From Climacium dendroides (taxonomy: Eukaryota > Streptophyta > Bryopsida > Hypnales > Climaciaceae), in contig OX467087.1 in the NCBI GenBank assembly GCA_950106755.1, positions 11,784,047 through 11,848,046 on the forward strand: a DNA stretch of 64,000 nt, given 5' to 3'. Under the pieces are notes generated by a model. It did no database searches. It had not been told where the DNA came from and saw nothing but the letters and a program-made list of their open reading frames with translations. Numbering within the stretch: position 1 is the first letter of the stretch; every line of letters starts with the position of its first letter. Position numbers and translations under genes: made by a program. This document shows, piece by piece, positions 35,357 through 48,554 of this stretch.

Positions 35357-37510
35357 TTGCAACCAAAGAAACCTCGATGTGCTGAGAGACCGGAGGGATG
35401 AGCTGACTTCAAGATATGGTGAGCTGAAGCATTAATCAATCTGCAAGTTGTAAGCACTTGTGTAAGCACACTGGTATTATTGGAGATTTTCACGTGGACA
35501 AGCAATGCCACCCATGACACGGACAGCCTTCCTTCACAACCTCCGCAGACTTGTTCAAACTCGACCATGAATGCAAAAACTGACATGATGTACAAGGGCA
35601 AAAAAGGAGTACCTGATCTTCTCCTGTGCAGGCTTGCCCCAAAGGAGGAAAACGACGCCAGTTCGTTTCTGAGATATAGCACGTATTGCCGCGTCTGTGA
35701 ACACCTCCCAACCCTTCTTGGCATGGGAGTTTGCGTGATGATCTCGCACTGAAAGTATTCAAATTAAATTCATAATCTTGCACCACATCAGCTTTTTACA
35801 TCGGCTACCACCCAAGGACACGAGTCACAAAAAATGAAAACATGATCACATGGACAACATGGACAACATGAGATTCAGTAAGTGAAATTGCAACACAATA
35901 TTTCATTTTAAAAAGTATAGACTCAGGAGCACAGTTGAAGCAGTCCATCGCCAAACTACCGTACCTGTAAGAACGGTGTTGAGTAGAAGCACGCCCTGCC
36001 ATAAAGCAATTACGTAAGAGGGTTGGTGAAGCATATTTTTTATGTATCACTGTCAACTTTGGTAGAAAGCTCTTGCAAGCAGCATCAGGAAGGTGGCCTT
36101 TACAATTGATAACAACCTTCAGATCCGAAAAAGCACTTCACTACGGGAAACTTGCGGTACAAGAAAAGAGAAGCTGGGAGCCAGAAGACTGTTTGAATGT
36201 AAAAGAGAAAGAATTGCGCACAAATGACTGAAGTGTTATATTGAACACACCTGGTAAGCCCACTTCTCTAAATTCCCATGTGAAGGGATGGAACCGCCAA
36301 CATCACTCTTAATTTCTTTGTACATGTTCGCCAGACTGGGTGGAATCTTGATGCCTTCAGGTACTGAAAAACTCAGACCCATTGCTTGCCCAGGACCATG
36401 ATAGGGATCCTACAATTGTGGATTGCGAAATCAGACCTTCAAAAATCAGTTTGAAGAGAAATTAAAAGTGAGACTGTTCTGAAAAAGTAATCCTCCCCAA
36501 AGCAGACCATGTTTCCTCAGAGAATTTGAAGAGCCCTCACCTGGCCGAGTATGACAACCTTCACGGAGTTGAATGGGCAGCTGTTGAAAGCATTGAACAC
36601 TTTAGCTGGAGGAGGATAGATGGGGAACTTGCCGCCTGCTTCCTCCAGTACAAACTGGTATAGTTTTTCCATGTACTGCTTCTGCATCTCTTCTCGCAAT
36701 ACTTCCCGCCAGCTCTCATCGATAAGCAACAAAGAAAGCTCTGGAAATGCTTTTCCTTCAGCTGTCAATACCGCAGCCATGAAATCAGTACAGTCCACTA
36801 CAAAAATGAACGCAGTAGAATACCCCAAAATTTTAAGCCATCCAGTCTATGGCGTTTGCTAATGTAGAGGCCTATGGACTGACCTTAAAACTGATATGAA
36901 CTCAGTAATCTCTAAGTGCCCAAAATGTCAAACGTGACCACATCCACATCAAATATATCACTTAAGAAGCTTCAAAAGAAGGGAACAAAATGAACCAATA
37001 AAACATCATACACAATATTCTTGAATGATAGAAATATGGTTTCAAAGTCACTATAATCAACTACTTGCTTTCAAAGTTGACTTCCTATTGTCTGCTTGGG
37101 CAATTACGGATTAATGGGAGGATGAGAAATGTATGAACCGGAAAATAACATTTCAGAGTCTTAGCTTACAGACCTAATGCGCTGGCCACGTGTTCTTCAC
37201 AAACTTTGAGGTTTCTCTTAGATCGCGCTATTGATTTATTGAGCTCCATTCGAATTTTCTGCTCCTTGCTCACATCAGGTAAGCCAGTCTGCTGACTTCC
37301 AGAACCATCTTCGGTGACAGCCTCTGGTACGGGTACAGCATCAGTCTCTCCGTGTTTCGTCTGAGCCTCCGTTACCAACACTTTTTTGTCATTCACTTTT
37401 GCTGAAGCGGAAGAATCGTTATTCGGATTCACCTCTTTCAAGGTAGCTTCAGTCACTTTCAATCTCTTGGGAGCTTGAAAGAAGCTTGAGATAGGTTTTT
37501 CAGACGCCAT
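35357..37510 (-). CDS. UNG: Uracil-DNA glycosylase (UNG family 1), spliced
   Basis: Removes uracil from DNA as the first step of base excision repair. Exons in transcript order: 37510-37174, 36797-36541, 36409-36251, 35995-35965, 35748-35613, 35440-35357. All join in phase with GT-AG borders, giving about 335 residues before an unresolved C-terminal end (within about 35080-35357). The N-terminus has a PCNA-box-like [13 protein letters not shown] (residues 6-18), as in nuclear UNG2. The water-activating motif [19 protein letters not shown] straddles the exon 2/3 border with DPYH at 199-202. [11 protein letters not shown] comes mostly from a 31-bp exon. The DNA-binding loop [13 protein letters not shown] has H321 and the intercalating L325. 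All catalytic residues are present. Reading through the last donor gives a lipophilic tail unlike the family end, so a further exon is likely. Confidence 0.93.
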
Positions 37511-38970
37511 GACTGCCAGTTTTACACCAAATAAACAAACGGTTACATTGAAATGCTAAATACAGAATTCAGAGCATCCATAGCAAAACATGAAGTTAAA
37601 CGAATTCAGCGAGAAAATAAAATCCCCAGAATCCGCATAGACAGGTCTCCATTCCTTAGGACGTAAAGAGCTCTATAATGGTTCACTTCTGTTTGATCCA
37701 TTCTACTTTGAAGACATGTTAAGTGTCCCTTCCTCATTTATAATGCAAGTATCATCCAAACACATGACTTGGAAGATCAACTTCCACATTTTATCGATAT
37801 CAAAGTTGTTTCCACTGATACATGGCAGATGCTATACTCATGGTTTAATCTTTCTAACACCCAAATTTATTCTTAGAATTTATTTACATGAAATTTACAC
37901 ATTTTTGCTTATGCCTTTGTACATACATATTATACAACGAATTTCATCGAATTGGTCATCAAAGAAGATTGATTTTTATACACTCAAGCATTACTTTAGA
38001 TGATTGGGACCCTATACCGGTACATCAACCTTCAACAATTCACAAGTAATTCATATGGCATTTAATTATATACGTACTCAGGCATTAGAATCCTCTCAAA
38101 AACAGGGACAACAAACACCCCCCAAAAAAACAATCAAACAACGGAAAGCACTAAAAGCCACCGGAATGCGTTCCTGCCTTACACTCTGATGTTGATTCAA
38201 GTAGTTCAAATTAACAAATCACACGAATCATCAAATTTGAATCCAACGCATATACCGACTTGGCTTCTATAGTTCAAAACAACACGATTCCAGAATGCAA
38301 GAAACAATCGCAACAAAGCTACAAGGCCTCGCAGATGATCATACCAGTGAACGTAATGCTACCACTGAGCTTCTTCCAAGTTGGACGCCTCTGGCACGAG
38401 ATTCTTGTGAAATTCTGGAGTCACAGACACACATTGACAACCCACTCCAATTATCCTATTGAAGCCGTGATCCAACAAACCCACAACCCCAAGTGGAACC
38501 AAAACTGGGAGCAGCGTACACACCCAATTCCGACTCGCCACAGAGCTCGCTGAACAAACTGGCACAAATCGCAGCGACGCCATCGAAAGCAACTGACGCA
38601 ACCAAATGTACGCGGTAATGAGTGAATGCGGATTTTTTGAACTTACCAGGTGGAAAGCGCCGTCTTTGTCATTCAAGAGAGGAAAATCTAGGTCGGTTAA
38701 CTACACTCCTATAAAGAATGGATTTGCAGGAGCTGCAATAGGGGTGAGGCCAGATGGAGCAGAGAGCTGAGCTTCCCGCCTTTGCTCCTGCTCTCTTATA
38801 CAAATTTGGACGCAACAACCGAAGTCAGCTTGTTTCCGAAGCTGAGGCACGGGACCGACCCTGTAACCACAAAGTCAAAATCTAATAAGGTAGAAGCACC
38901 CAAAACCGACACTTTCGCTGCTAGGAGGGTGATTGAAAAGATGATTTTTAGTGGTATAATAAGGGTTAGT
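37511..38970 (-). promoter_or_regulatory. Upstream region of UNG, possible leader exon
   Basis: Composition is less AT-rich than the repeats on the right. A minus-strand frame at 38359-38676 has an internal Met followed by a basic/serine-rich stretch (MASLRFVPVCSASSVASRNW) that could act as an organelle presequence in an alternative transcript. No in-phase splice to UNG could be shown. AAGGTAGAAGCACCC at 38889 resembles a MITE end. Confidence 0.3.
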
Positions 38971-39084
38971 CTACCCAAGTAAAAATCAACCCAATTTGTT
39001 TCATAATTTTTAGATACTCACATAATATTTTATGAATTTTTAAAGTTGAAAGCTAGTAGAGGACCAATTCATGCCTACAAGATT

Positions 39085-39250
39085 CCCTTTAACCCTTGAA
39101 GGATGCAGCCCTCCCATGACCAAGTAGTCACCTAAATACTCTTGTTGTTGGACCAATAGGTGCTTTCTTTATTTCTGCAATGAAATCATCCATTGAACAC
39201 TTTTGGTCCTCATTGTATTCATTAAATGTTTTCCTAAGCCTTTAACAGAC
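39085..39250. repeat. GGACCAATAGGTG family, copy 2
   Basis: CCTTTAACCCTTGAAGGATG, then GGACCAATAGGTGCTTTCTT and GAAATCATCCATTGAAC occur in the order seen at 1213-1350 and 50440-50540. Confidence 0.5.
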
Positions 39251-42200
39251 TATTTTAGGGTTGTTCCCCTTGTTGTGAACCATAACAGAGCAATCACATT
39301 ACTTAAAAGATTTTAAAGAATTTTTTTTAAATGATTAATTTTTTTTCAATTTTAAAAAAAATGATTGAATATTATTATTTGACGTGGCAGTCTCCCAACC
39401 ATGTCAGGCTATTTGTTCCTACGTTTTCTACAACCTAGAAATTCATGGACTTTCAAAGGCTCAAAAAAATATCTATTGTCATGGGTTAGACAAAGATACT
39501 TGAAGCACAAATTGTGTAATTGCCAATGGTTGCTTTAATCCCTACAAGTTTACACATCCCCAAAGTGGATAAGCTTCAATCAACCTTGATTGTAACTTTC
39601 AATGTAACCATTTTGGGTATTTAATTTAAACTAAGAAAATGAAGATTGACAAGATCTCTTTCTATTTCATTTTGAAATTTTGAAAAAATCCAAAATTGAA
39701 AGAATTTTTGCAATTGCAAGATCTACATATTAGAATCCAAATAATGCATTATGTTGTATGTTTCATTTATATTTTTAAAATGTATTTTATATTTAAATTA
39801 CAAAATTATATTTTTCATCCTAAACTTCATTTATGGTAAAAATTCCACATTATTCTACTATATTTATAATTGATATAATTTTATTTCCACATTTAATTTT
39901 TATTATTAACAATAATTTGATTTTTCCATCAATTTATTTGAAAAAAAACATAAATAGAAAATGAATTTTCTACTAGAAAAAATATCAAAATTTTATAGAT
40001 CAATTCAATCAAAGTTTAAATTTGATTTGATAGACAAATTTAACTTGAAGGTCTTCATTGTGGCTATTTTGGATGTAAAAAATAAATTAACCAATTGAGA
40101 AATTTTCACACTAATCTCAATTGCTACTTGCACCTCTTGAAATTTTTCTAAATAATTTGGATTGTTTTTTCTATTTTTACATATTTATTTTTAATTTTTG
40201 AAACAAAAATATAGACAATTATAATTTTTCACAAAACAAATTGAAATTTTTCACAATGATATATAATTCATAGGTTGAAGTAATTTGAAGTAATAAAAAT
40301 ATAGGAGTAATATTTGAATACAATCTACTAGGCTACATTCAACTCAAACATGATGTTTGATTAATTGGTAATGGATCTCATTTTTAAAGGGTTAATATAC
40401 ACTTCAACTCCTATTAGATGCTCTTGAAACCTTGTGGTGTTTTTGAGTGAAGGTAGATGGCCATTCAAGGTGGAAGTAGAAATTGGTTGGTTTGGAAACC
40501 TCTTACCTTACCCTTTGCTTTGTATGCTCTATTTTACTATTATATTGGGTGAAATTTATTTTATCTTATTTTTTAAAGATGAAATAATACATCTTCTATT
40601 AGCTATAAAAACTTTAGTTTTATTCTAAAAATTTGAAATCATTGTGAATTTCAAAATAATTTTAAAAAAATTCAAATAAAGTATAAATATATAATCTAAC
40701 CAATAAAATCTGCAAATTTCACTTAGGTATATATTATAGTAGAGAATTTTGTAGCGTAAATCAAATTTATGTGTCATTCTATGGTTAAAAAAATTAGAAG
40801 ACTATGGTTAAAGGCCTAAATTGCACAATGCAATAAACTTTTATTTTTTTAGCATTTTTTACAAATTTTCAAATTGAAGTAGAAAACTAGATATAATAGC
40901 CTTCATATCTATAGTTGGATTTGAATAAAAAAATGAGACTATTTTTATGGCTCAAATTCAAATAAAATAAAATGGAAGTTGGAGTTGCCAAAATTTCCTT
41001 GAAAATACATCTTCTATGGTGTATAGATTAAGCATCTTCTAAAGAAAAACAAAAAATGTTTGAGGGAGAGAGTTTCTACTACCATTTGCTATAAAGACAC
41101 TCACAACATTTTCCAAAAATTATTGGATGAAAAATCACAATCCTTTGTCCTCTATTATGCCTTTGAAATCAATCATGAGACACTTTTTGACTGTAGAAAC
41201 ATTGCTTAGTTAAGTACAAGAATATGTATCTATAGACTTTAATAATAAAATCAAGTATATTGGAAACCTCTATTGCTAGTAGCAACCTTTGTGATGGTAA
41301 AAACTTGCACTTATACTTTTAGCTTGAGGATTTCCTATAATGCAAGTGTTTCAAGCAAATTCATATAAGACAAATTTTCCTTGTTTGAAATCAAATCATG
41401 AGCCTTTTTGGTTGACAAGTCTACAACTACACTAGCAAATGAAAAATTTGTAGATTGCAAGGAGTCTACTTTTACATTTGATATTGTGGTCCAAATTTGC
41501 TATTGAAAATATAAAGGTGGTGGATGCATAATTTTTAAGTTTTTATCTCACTATTGGCCTTTTTATTTTGGCAATATTGTCATATAAATAATTAAAAATA
41601 AGCACATCAATGAATCCGTAGACTCTTCTTCAACATCAATGGCATTGCAAAGAGTCCAAGAATTTGTTGAATTACTCAATTTTGAGACTTGATTGTATTA
41701 AAGTCCTCCAAAAGACATTCCATACATGAATCTAAGCACATCACAAAAAACACCTTTCAATGCTATAGTAAGTACCAATCACACCACACATGGAGGATTC
41801 AAATTGTAGGATTCTTCATATATGAACCATGAACAATAGAAAATGAAAATAGCAATTGTATGTGTTTGTTGTCTCCAATTTGAACTTGATCCTCTTGATT
41901 GTATTCCTCCCAATTGCACTTGTATATTCAACTCTAAACTCCAATACCAAAGTCAAATGTAGAGTTTATGATGAACAAGACAATATTCAAATTATGCATT
42001 TATAAAATGTAATAGTGATAACTTTAGAATGAATTAATAACTACAATAGAATCATGCACGTTTTTGTTGCAAATCCATCAAAGAATGTGGTCATCTCAAG
42101 TCCTTAAGATTGTGACTATTTTAAGAGGGTATTGTAGTCATTTTAAATTGGTAAGAAGACCATTGTAGATGCCCCATGCAAATCAAACTCTTACAACACT

Positions 42201-42710
42201 TGAATCCAAGTGTTGATGATATTGGAATATGTAGACATTGTGTAGGAGATTATTGAATTGAACTATCGAGGTTTTTGTATATTCATGTTGATGTGCTCTT
42301 GGGTTGGGGCAACTACTAAGGTCCTTCAACCATAGTGAAGAGGCACAATTGGAGGGGTGACAATTGATAATTTTGAAAGATTAATTAAGTTTGGGTTTAA
42401 ATCCTTTGCTTTCCTATTTCCATCAAACAAGTGAGTTTTATGTATTGTTGAGAGGATCTAGGGTGGAAAGTCATTTTACAAAAGGAAGTGCAAAAAATGA
42501 AGGTGCACAAAATTGTAGTAGTGGAAGATGACACTAGATTGGTTTATATAGGGATTAATGTCAAAGATAAAGATTTGCAACCTCAAGCTATTGTTTCCAA
42601 AGAAAATCTTGAAGCCATGAAGAAAAGCTTATTTTCTAAAGGCCAAAGGTATATTTTAGGCAGAAATTGTGAAAAATTGTCACTTTTTAGGGCAATGAGA
42701 AAAGAATGAA
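39251..42710. other. Very AT-rich tract, no gene seen
   Basis: Frames at 40434-40628 and 42488-42709 are open by chance or repeat-borne; neither has a domain. ATTATTATTTGACGTGGCAG at 39372 resembles ATTATTATCTGACATGGTAA at 22740, another weak dispersed similarity. Confidence 0.5.
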
Positions 42711-42712
42711 AA

Positions 42713-43215
42713 AAAGTTTTTTTTCAAAATTCAACTAAACAAATGTGTACTAGATTGCTATGGGAATGTGTGGAAATTTTTTAAGAAACTTTGACTGCAT
42801 GGATTGAAAGATTACAGTGTTTGAAGTTAGAAGAAAAAGTTTTTTTTGGACCTTGTTTGATAGGGCCAACAACCTTGAACTCCTCCTAAAGTGAGATTTT
42901 TATACTACAGGTGGTTATTTTTTTGACATTTGTTTCTTATATCATGTAAGTTACATACTTGCCAAATTTCAAAAGAAAAAGAGGAGTTTTGCAAAAGTTT
43001 TCTAAAGCTACCTGAGCTGTCAATAAAATTTAGGACATCATAACTTTTGATTTAGGCATTTGATTGGAAAAAAAATTAAACTTCCACTAAGAAGGTGCAT
43101 GTTTACACCTTGTGTCAAAATTTTGTGAACATCTAACCAAAATTGACTTTATAGGAATCTACCCAAATTTTCAATTGTTTATTCAATGAACAATTGTCCT
43201 TTAGGGGTTAAATGT
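42713..43215 (+). repeat. Dispersed repeat, second long copy
   Basis: Collinear with 17825-18325, sharing AAGTTACATACTTGCCAAAT and GAGGAGTTTTGCA and ending in CCTTTAGGGGTTAA. There are many substitutions and small indels, so it is an old copy. Confidence 0.7.
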
Positions 43216-45183
43216 TTGTAGACAATAATTGTTGGTAGCATGGATAGAGGAGCAAAAAATGAATTATGATGCAAACATTCAAGACCCAAGACCAACTTTA
43301 GAAGAAGAGTGATTATGTTAGTTAGGGTAGTGGGTCAATGTAAAAAGTGAGGGGATTGTGAATTTGGTTGACTTTAGTTTCTTTATGGTAAGGAAGACAT
43401 TGAAGTGCAATGTGATCTTCGTAACAACTTCTACCATTACAATTAATGAAAAGAGTTGAAGAACGTGGTGTGTGTAGTAGTTATGTGTTATGTTATGGCG
43501 AAGAAAGACATTATAGTAAAGAAAGGCATGATAGAGAAGGATGTATGGATAGCTTTGTTGATTTGTAGATTCAAAGATGTGTTGGTTGTTGTTGTATGAA
43601 GGGGCATGAACTTCTAGAACGCTCATTTGTTTTAGTATTGCAATCATCAATGGACTTTGTTGGTATGAAGTCATTAGTCTTTGACTTCTCTAAACTATAA
43701 ATGATGTTGAAATGTAGCTTGACTAGAGTTTAATAAAATAGTTTAGTAGACAAAATATGCAATTTTGTCTTGCATGAGGTTGGAGTATGTGATGTTGGAT
43801 AGAATTATCCTCTATTCAAGGTGTTGGTGATTAAGTGTAAGAGATGTTCAAAAATTTAGTGAGTGCTTGAATTTTGCAAGTAAAAGAAAAATTGAGATAT
43901 AGACAAGGAAAAACTTCAAAATGTGAAAATGTGTAGTGGTGACCTAGATGTAAGGTGTAATAAGAGTAGAAGCACTTATTATAAGATCTAGGGTTGTTGT
44001 CATATTCGGTAGAGGCTTGTAATATGACGGCAATTTCATAGTGTTTAGTGGAAATGCTTGTAATTCCAATAGCTCATATTTTAATAAGAGCAAACATCAT
44101 ATGTTTTTTTCTATAAGGTACAAATGGTGATGTAGTTCAAAGAAAGTGATTAGAGTCAAGGATGCATGTGGAGAAGGATACATTGTCAAATTCATAAATT
44201 TAAAGTTGGCAGAAGCCACTTACACATTGCTTGTAAAAGACAAAATGAAATGGGTGGGTGGTAGTAAAGACGTGTAGATTCACTATAGACCAATCTATTG
44301 TAGTGATACATTCATTTTTTTACGGGTCTAAATCAATAAAATGTGTTGATCTATTATTGATCAAGGCTCCATATGATAACAACCCAAAGGGATTTTTATG
44401 TCTGAACTTCTCCCAAAGTGAAAAGTTGAATTCCATTTCAAACTTTACTTCATTATCTTTGGCTATTATAGTGCTTTAGGTTACAATAGAAGAGCCAACC
44501 ATCCATCCAGGACAATGGAGCAATTTAGTAAAGAGCTAGAGGAGCCATAGTTAACAAAACTCAGGCCTTTAGATCTCACCTAAGTGTTGAATGCACACTG
44601 GAAAGTTATTGCCCCCTTAATTTGAAGAATGGGTGCATTTAGACTGTGATTTATTTAGTAATCATTACTTGACTCCATCTATAACATTGTTAAGCATTAG
44701 TAAAGAATTGATGTAAATGTCCCATTTTTTCACAAAAAGTTGAAATTTAGTATCATTCAATATATAGTGGAAAGTCAATGACTATACAAGTGATATTGTT
44801 TGTAAATATCTTCACAAATGATGCCATCCAAATTCACTTTTTGTTATTAATAGTATTTATAATAGTGGTAAGATAATATGATTTAAGGTAGAAGTACCTA
44901 TTTTGGATAACTTAGGCATTTCAGTGTGTATTATTTAGGAAATTCATGGAGCGTATTATTTTAGGGTGTGCAAAAATAAGGTTGCCAAAGAATGCTGGAA
45001 AAAATGGAATTTTTCCTCCTAGAATGAATATTTCATTGAAATAAAAGTGAATTTTCCATCCGGATCCATTCATGATTTTCAGGGTTTAGGGTTTTAGGCG
45101 CATTCGCAATTTCTCAATCTGGAGCTCTACATCTTCTCTTGTTTCTCAAGTCTCCACCAGATTGTCACCCCACTTCCTCGCCC
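43216..45183. other. Intergenic stretch and promoter side of the Tim17/22/23-type gene
   Basis: The 118-codon minus frame at 43318-43674 and the 73-codon plus frame at 44258-44479 carry no recognisable motif. The last 150 bp before 45184 become CT-rich, consistent with a plant 5' leader. Confidence 0.45.
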
Positions 45184-47236
45184 ATGGAGGCTCCCATCCC
45201 TCCTCAGGCAAGTTTTTCTCCTGCATTCATCGCATTTGCTTCCTTGTGAATCAGTCGCTAGCTTGCTTGAGCGATCCAGGAATTTGAATGGGGATCCGAG
45301 CAAGGGTTTGTGAAGGATTTTTGTCTGTGTCTGTCGCTACGCTCCGCGATTTGCGTTTCTTGACGGGATGATTGTGTTTGGTGCCGTCACGCAGGAGGAT
45401 GCTGTCTCACCTGCCACCAAAGCTGAGTTTGAGGAATGGGGCACTAAGACCACGGGAGGCGTGTTGGCTGGCATGCTGTACGGTGGTGCTCGTGAGGCTG
45501 CCTCTGCCGCTGTAAAATTCGCACCTTTGATGTCGAGACCATTGTTGGATTTTAAATTTGCGCCTTCGGTACTTACAATTCATAGTAACGAGCGTCCTTT
45601 CACTTGTTTCTTAAAAAAATTTATGACCTAATTTTGATTGACCTAATTTGTTTCGCAGAGGACGGAGCAATCTCGATTACCTATGCCCGGGGAGGACAAG
45701 CTGAGGCGTGGGAAAGTGATCCGAGAGATGACTGAAAATAAGGTTCTACGCATTGCCCGAGGGACAGTTTTGGGAGGCGCCAAGCTTGGAGCGTTTGTTG
45801 CTCTTTTCAGTGGTGTTCAGCATGGTCTCGTTGTACATCGCAATACGCGTGATACGTTGAACACAGTTGCTGCTGGTGGCATCACCGGAGGAGCTTTCAG
45901 CCTTACATGTATGTATGGCCTACGCTTATTTGAAAACTATTATGGATTTTTTAGAATGTGCACGAGAGTATTGGGATTTTTGTAATCCAAGTGAATTATT
46001 GTGGTTGACAAGCTCGTCCTTCTGTTTGATTACGTGCTTCTATTGGCGGGCGTTGTATATTAGAAGTGCAAGTCTGCTGCATATTCCTTTCTGTAAATAG
46101 TTGCGAAATAGAATATTTTTATGATAGGGATTGTGATTAGGAAAGGACAGAATTTTTTTGGATTCAATTTTATGAAGGGTTGCAACATGTATTCTGTATT
46201 GACAGGGTAGTATTGGGTTCTGCACTCGGACAGTGCCAGGGTCGCTGTTGTCAAGAATCAGTTCGGCTGCTTTGGGCACGATACTCGGTGCATCTGTGGC
46301 GTTGCCTCTAGGTACTTCTACTCTCTGCATCTGAAGAATTTCCTAGGCTTTGTTTGCTTTTTATTTAATGAATAGCATGCTCATTCGTTGGTGTCAATAT
46401 AGTAGAATGGCTTGGGGAATGACTGGAGGGAATCCTACAAAGGTGGAAAAAAGACCCTATTAAGAGGGAAAGAAGGTCACATCTCCCTCTTTCAGCAGTT
46501 GAAAACCACCTCCTAGAGTTGGGTGCTAGCATTCACTAGTAAATGAAGGAGAGACCAGTACTATCAAACCTTCTTAAACTGTTGAACCAGGTACCAACAT
46601 TGACATCTACTATTCCTCAAGCCCGTAATAGAGAATTGAAGGTTGGTTTACAATTTTTCCTTGGAAGAGACGACATTTCAAATATCTTTTTAAGGAATTT
46701 TACAATGTCAATGGTCACTCAAGGTTGGTTTTGCAATTTGTCCTTATGGCCTTGGTAAAAGAGTCTTGATAATCACGTGGTGGCAATATTGTTTTATGAG
46801 AGGTTGTGTCCATTTGACCGTTTTGTGGAGTGCTCCAAGTACAATCAATCCTCAAAATGGTCAAATGAACGATAATGCTGGTCCTAACTTAGAATATTCA
46901 TATTTTAATGTCTTCATCTCAGCTTTTTGCTTGTCCTCAAGAAGTATAAGCCGTCCCTTAATAAGGCTATTGTATCAATGGAATTGCTTTCTGTCTTTGC
47001 ATCATTATTTGCTACGGGAAGTTACTGATTATTGTTTCTGTTCACCATCCACAGGTTGGTTGCAGAGTACCCTTCAAGCCGAATTGAACCCAGTGCAAGA
47101 ACAGGAGGCACTGCAGTTACAATTGGTGGACGCTAATAAATCAAAGGCGAAGTATGAAGAGGGACATGGAGTTGATGCGGTGATACGCCGTCTGGAGTCA
47201 AGAGTACCTGATCCGGCACTCAAATCCCAGGAGTAG
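45184..47236 (+). CDS. Tim17/Tim22/Tim23 (PRAT) family membrane protein
   Basis: Five exons join in phase: 45184-45207, 45395-45568, 45659-45912, 46211-46311, 47055-47236, coding for about 244 residues. Intron 1 begins GC (CAG|GCAAGT) and ends AG; the others are GT-AG. Four glycine/alanine-rich membrane stretches lie at about 28-45, 101-121, 129-148 and 162-185, with the small-residue packing (GGVLAGMLYGG, GTVLGGAKLGAF, AAGGITGGAF, AALGTILGAS) typical of PRAT proteins. A hydrophilic tail follows. Family members are mitochondrial inner-membrane translocase subunits, complex I assembly factors or plastid-envelope transporters; this length and tail could fit a TIMMDC1-like member. No cleavable presequence is obvious. 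The exon 3/4 border could shift a few bases (TAT|GTATGG with GGGTAG|T is the phase-keeping choice). Exact subfamily unknown. Confidence 0.82.
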
Positions 47237-48540
47237 GAATCTCAGACCTTCTCCTTCTTTCTGATTCTGTTGAAATACTAACTCTTAAAAGTGTATCTTG
47301 TGTGAGTCACTTTATTTTAAGCAATTTATTTTACTGCGCCGGTCATCTTGCATCCACCTATTTGAAGTCTAATGACTTGATGACTCACACTCCTATGGTT
47401 CAATGACAGATAGACCACCCCTTCAAATCGGAATCAACACTGAGTAGACACTGAGTGTACCTCTACTTCCCCAGGTCTGAAGTTCTCTGACTTCGCTCCT
47501 CTCTCTAGAAGACCTTTCCTGATTATGGTGCAACAGTTGTTTGGAGCAGACATTTCATACGCGAAATTCCGTTGCCTCGAAACGTTTGATGCTGTAGATA
47601 TATTGGTGGGAGGAGCAGACATAAATGACGTGGAATTTACCCCTCAGCTTTTCTGTTTATGGTGCAATAGTAGTTTGTAGGAGACATTGTAGACGCAATA
47701 TTTCATTGCTACTTAAACCTGTACTGCCGGCAGGGACCAAAAAATCCGTCCTCTTTTGACGAATGGAAAACTCTGCAGGGTACGGAGAACAACTGTTTTT
47801 CATTCAAATTTTTTTGGAGTAATTGGGAGTAGTAGTATGCAGGTGTAGGCACCAAGAGCTCAGTGAATGATGATAAGGTAACATGCTCAGAAAGCGTGCA
47901 TCTAAGGGAAGAAATACTTCTGTGCAAAAATGGGTGCACCCAAAGACTTTTTATTTTTGGGGGGAGAAAGGGAAATGAGGAATCCAACAGTGCACATTTT
48001 AATTTTAATTTTCTGACTTGGAATGAATAAGATATGATTTTCCAAAGTCAGAAATGCGTAGGTCCCTATTAATGCTCATAATGCTCATAAGTACAACTGT
48101 AATGAATCAAAACATGTCTTTGAATGGAGTCTGTGAGTCTAAAAATGATCCACTGTATGTTTCCATTCAATTCACTCCCCACTATAAATCAAAATTTATT
48201 GCAATCCTAATTGCATTTGATGGTCCAACCAGGCTTAAAAACTGCCTGCCTTTGCAAGTCTGAAAAGTCAAAATTAGAGTAAGGTATAAAGATCTCAACT
48301 GTATAATATTGTAGTGTGCATGTTGTAGATGGTGTGGAACAAATTTGGGGTCATTTGACCGTATAGATTGAAAGATTATAATGTTTTAGCATTGAAAAAA
48401 GGTACTGAAATTTTCTTAAAAACACATTTGGAGGTGAAATTCAATTTCTAAACCTACTCAAATGAAAAAAATTTAAGCTACAAAGTGATTCAAAATCAGA
48501 ATATATACACTTTGGTGAAAAAAAATATCATTCAAATGAA
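47237..48540. other. 3' region of the Tim-type gene and intergenic sequence
   Basis: Probable 3' UTR in the first few hundred bases, then sequence with no supportable gene. The minus frames at 47434-47987 lack motifs. Confidence 0.4.
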
Positions 48541-48554
48541 TCATTGTGTCCGCA

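Noticed and set aside
42488..42709. 73-codon plus frame with a charged sequence
   Set aside because: Not conserved in the related repeat copy at 17.5 kb, no motif; chance frame in a repeat tract.
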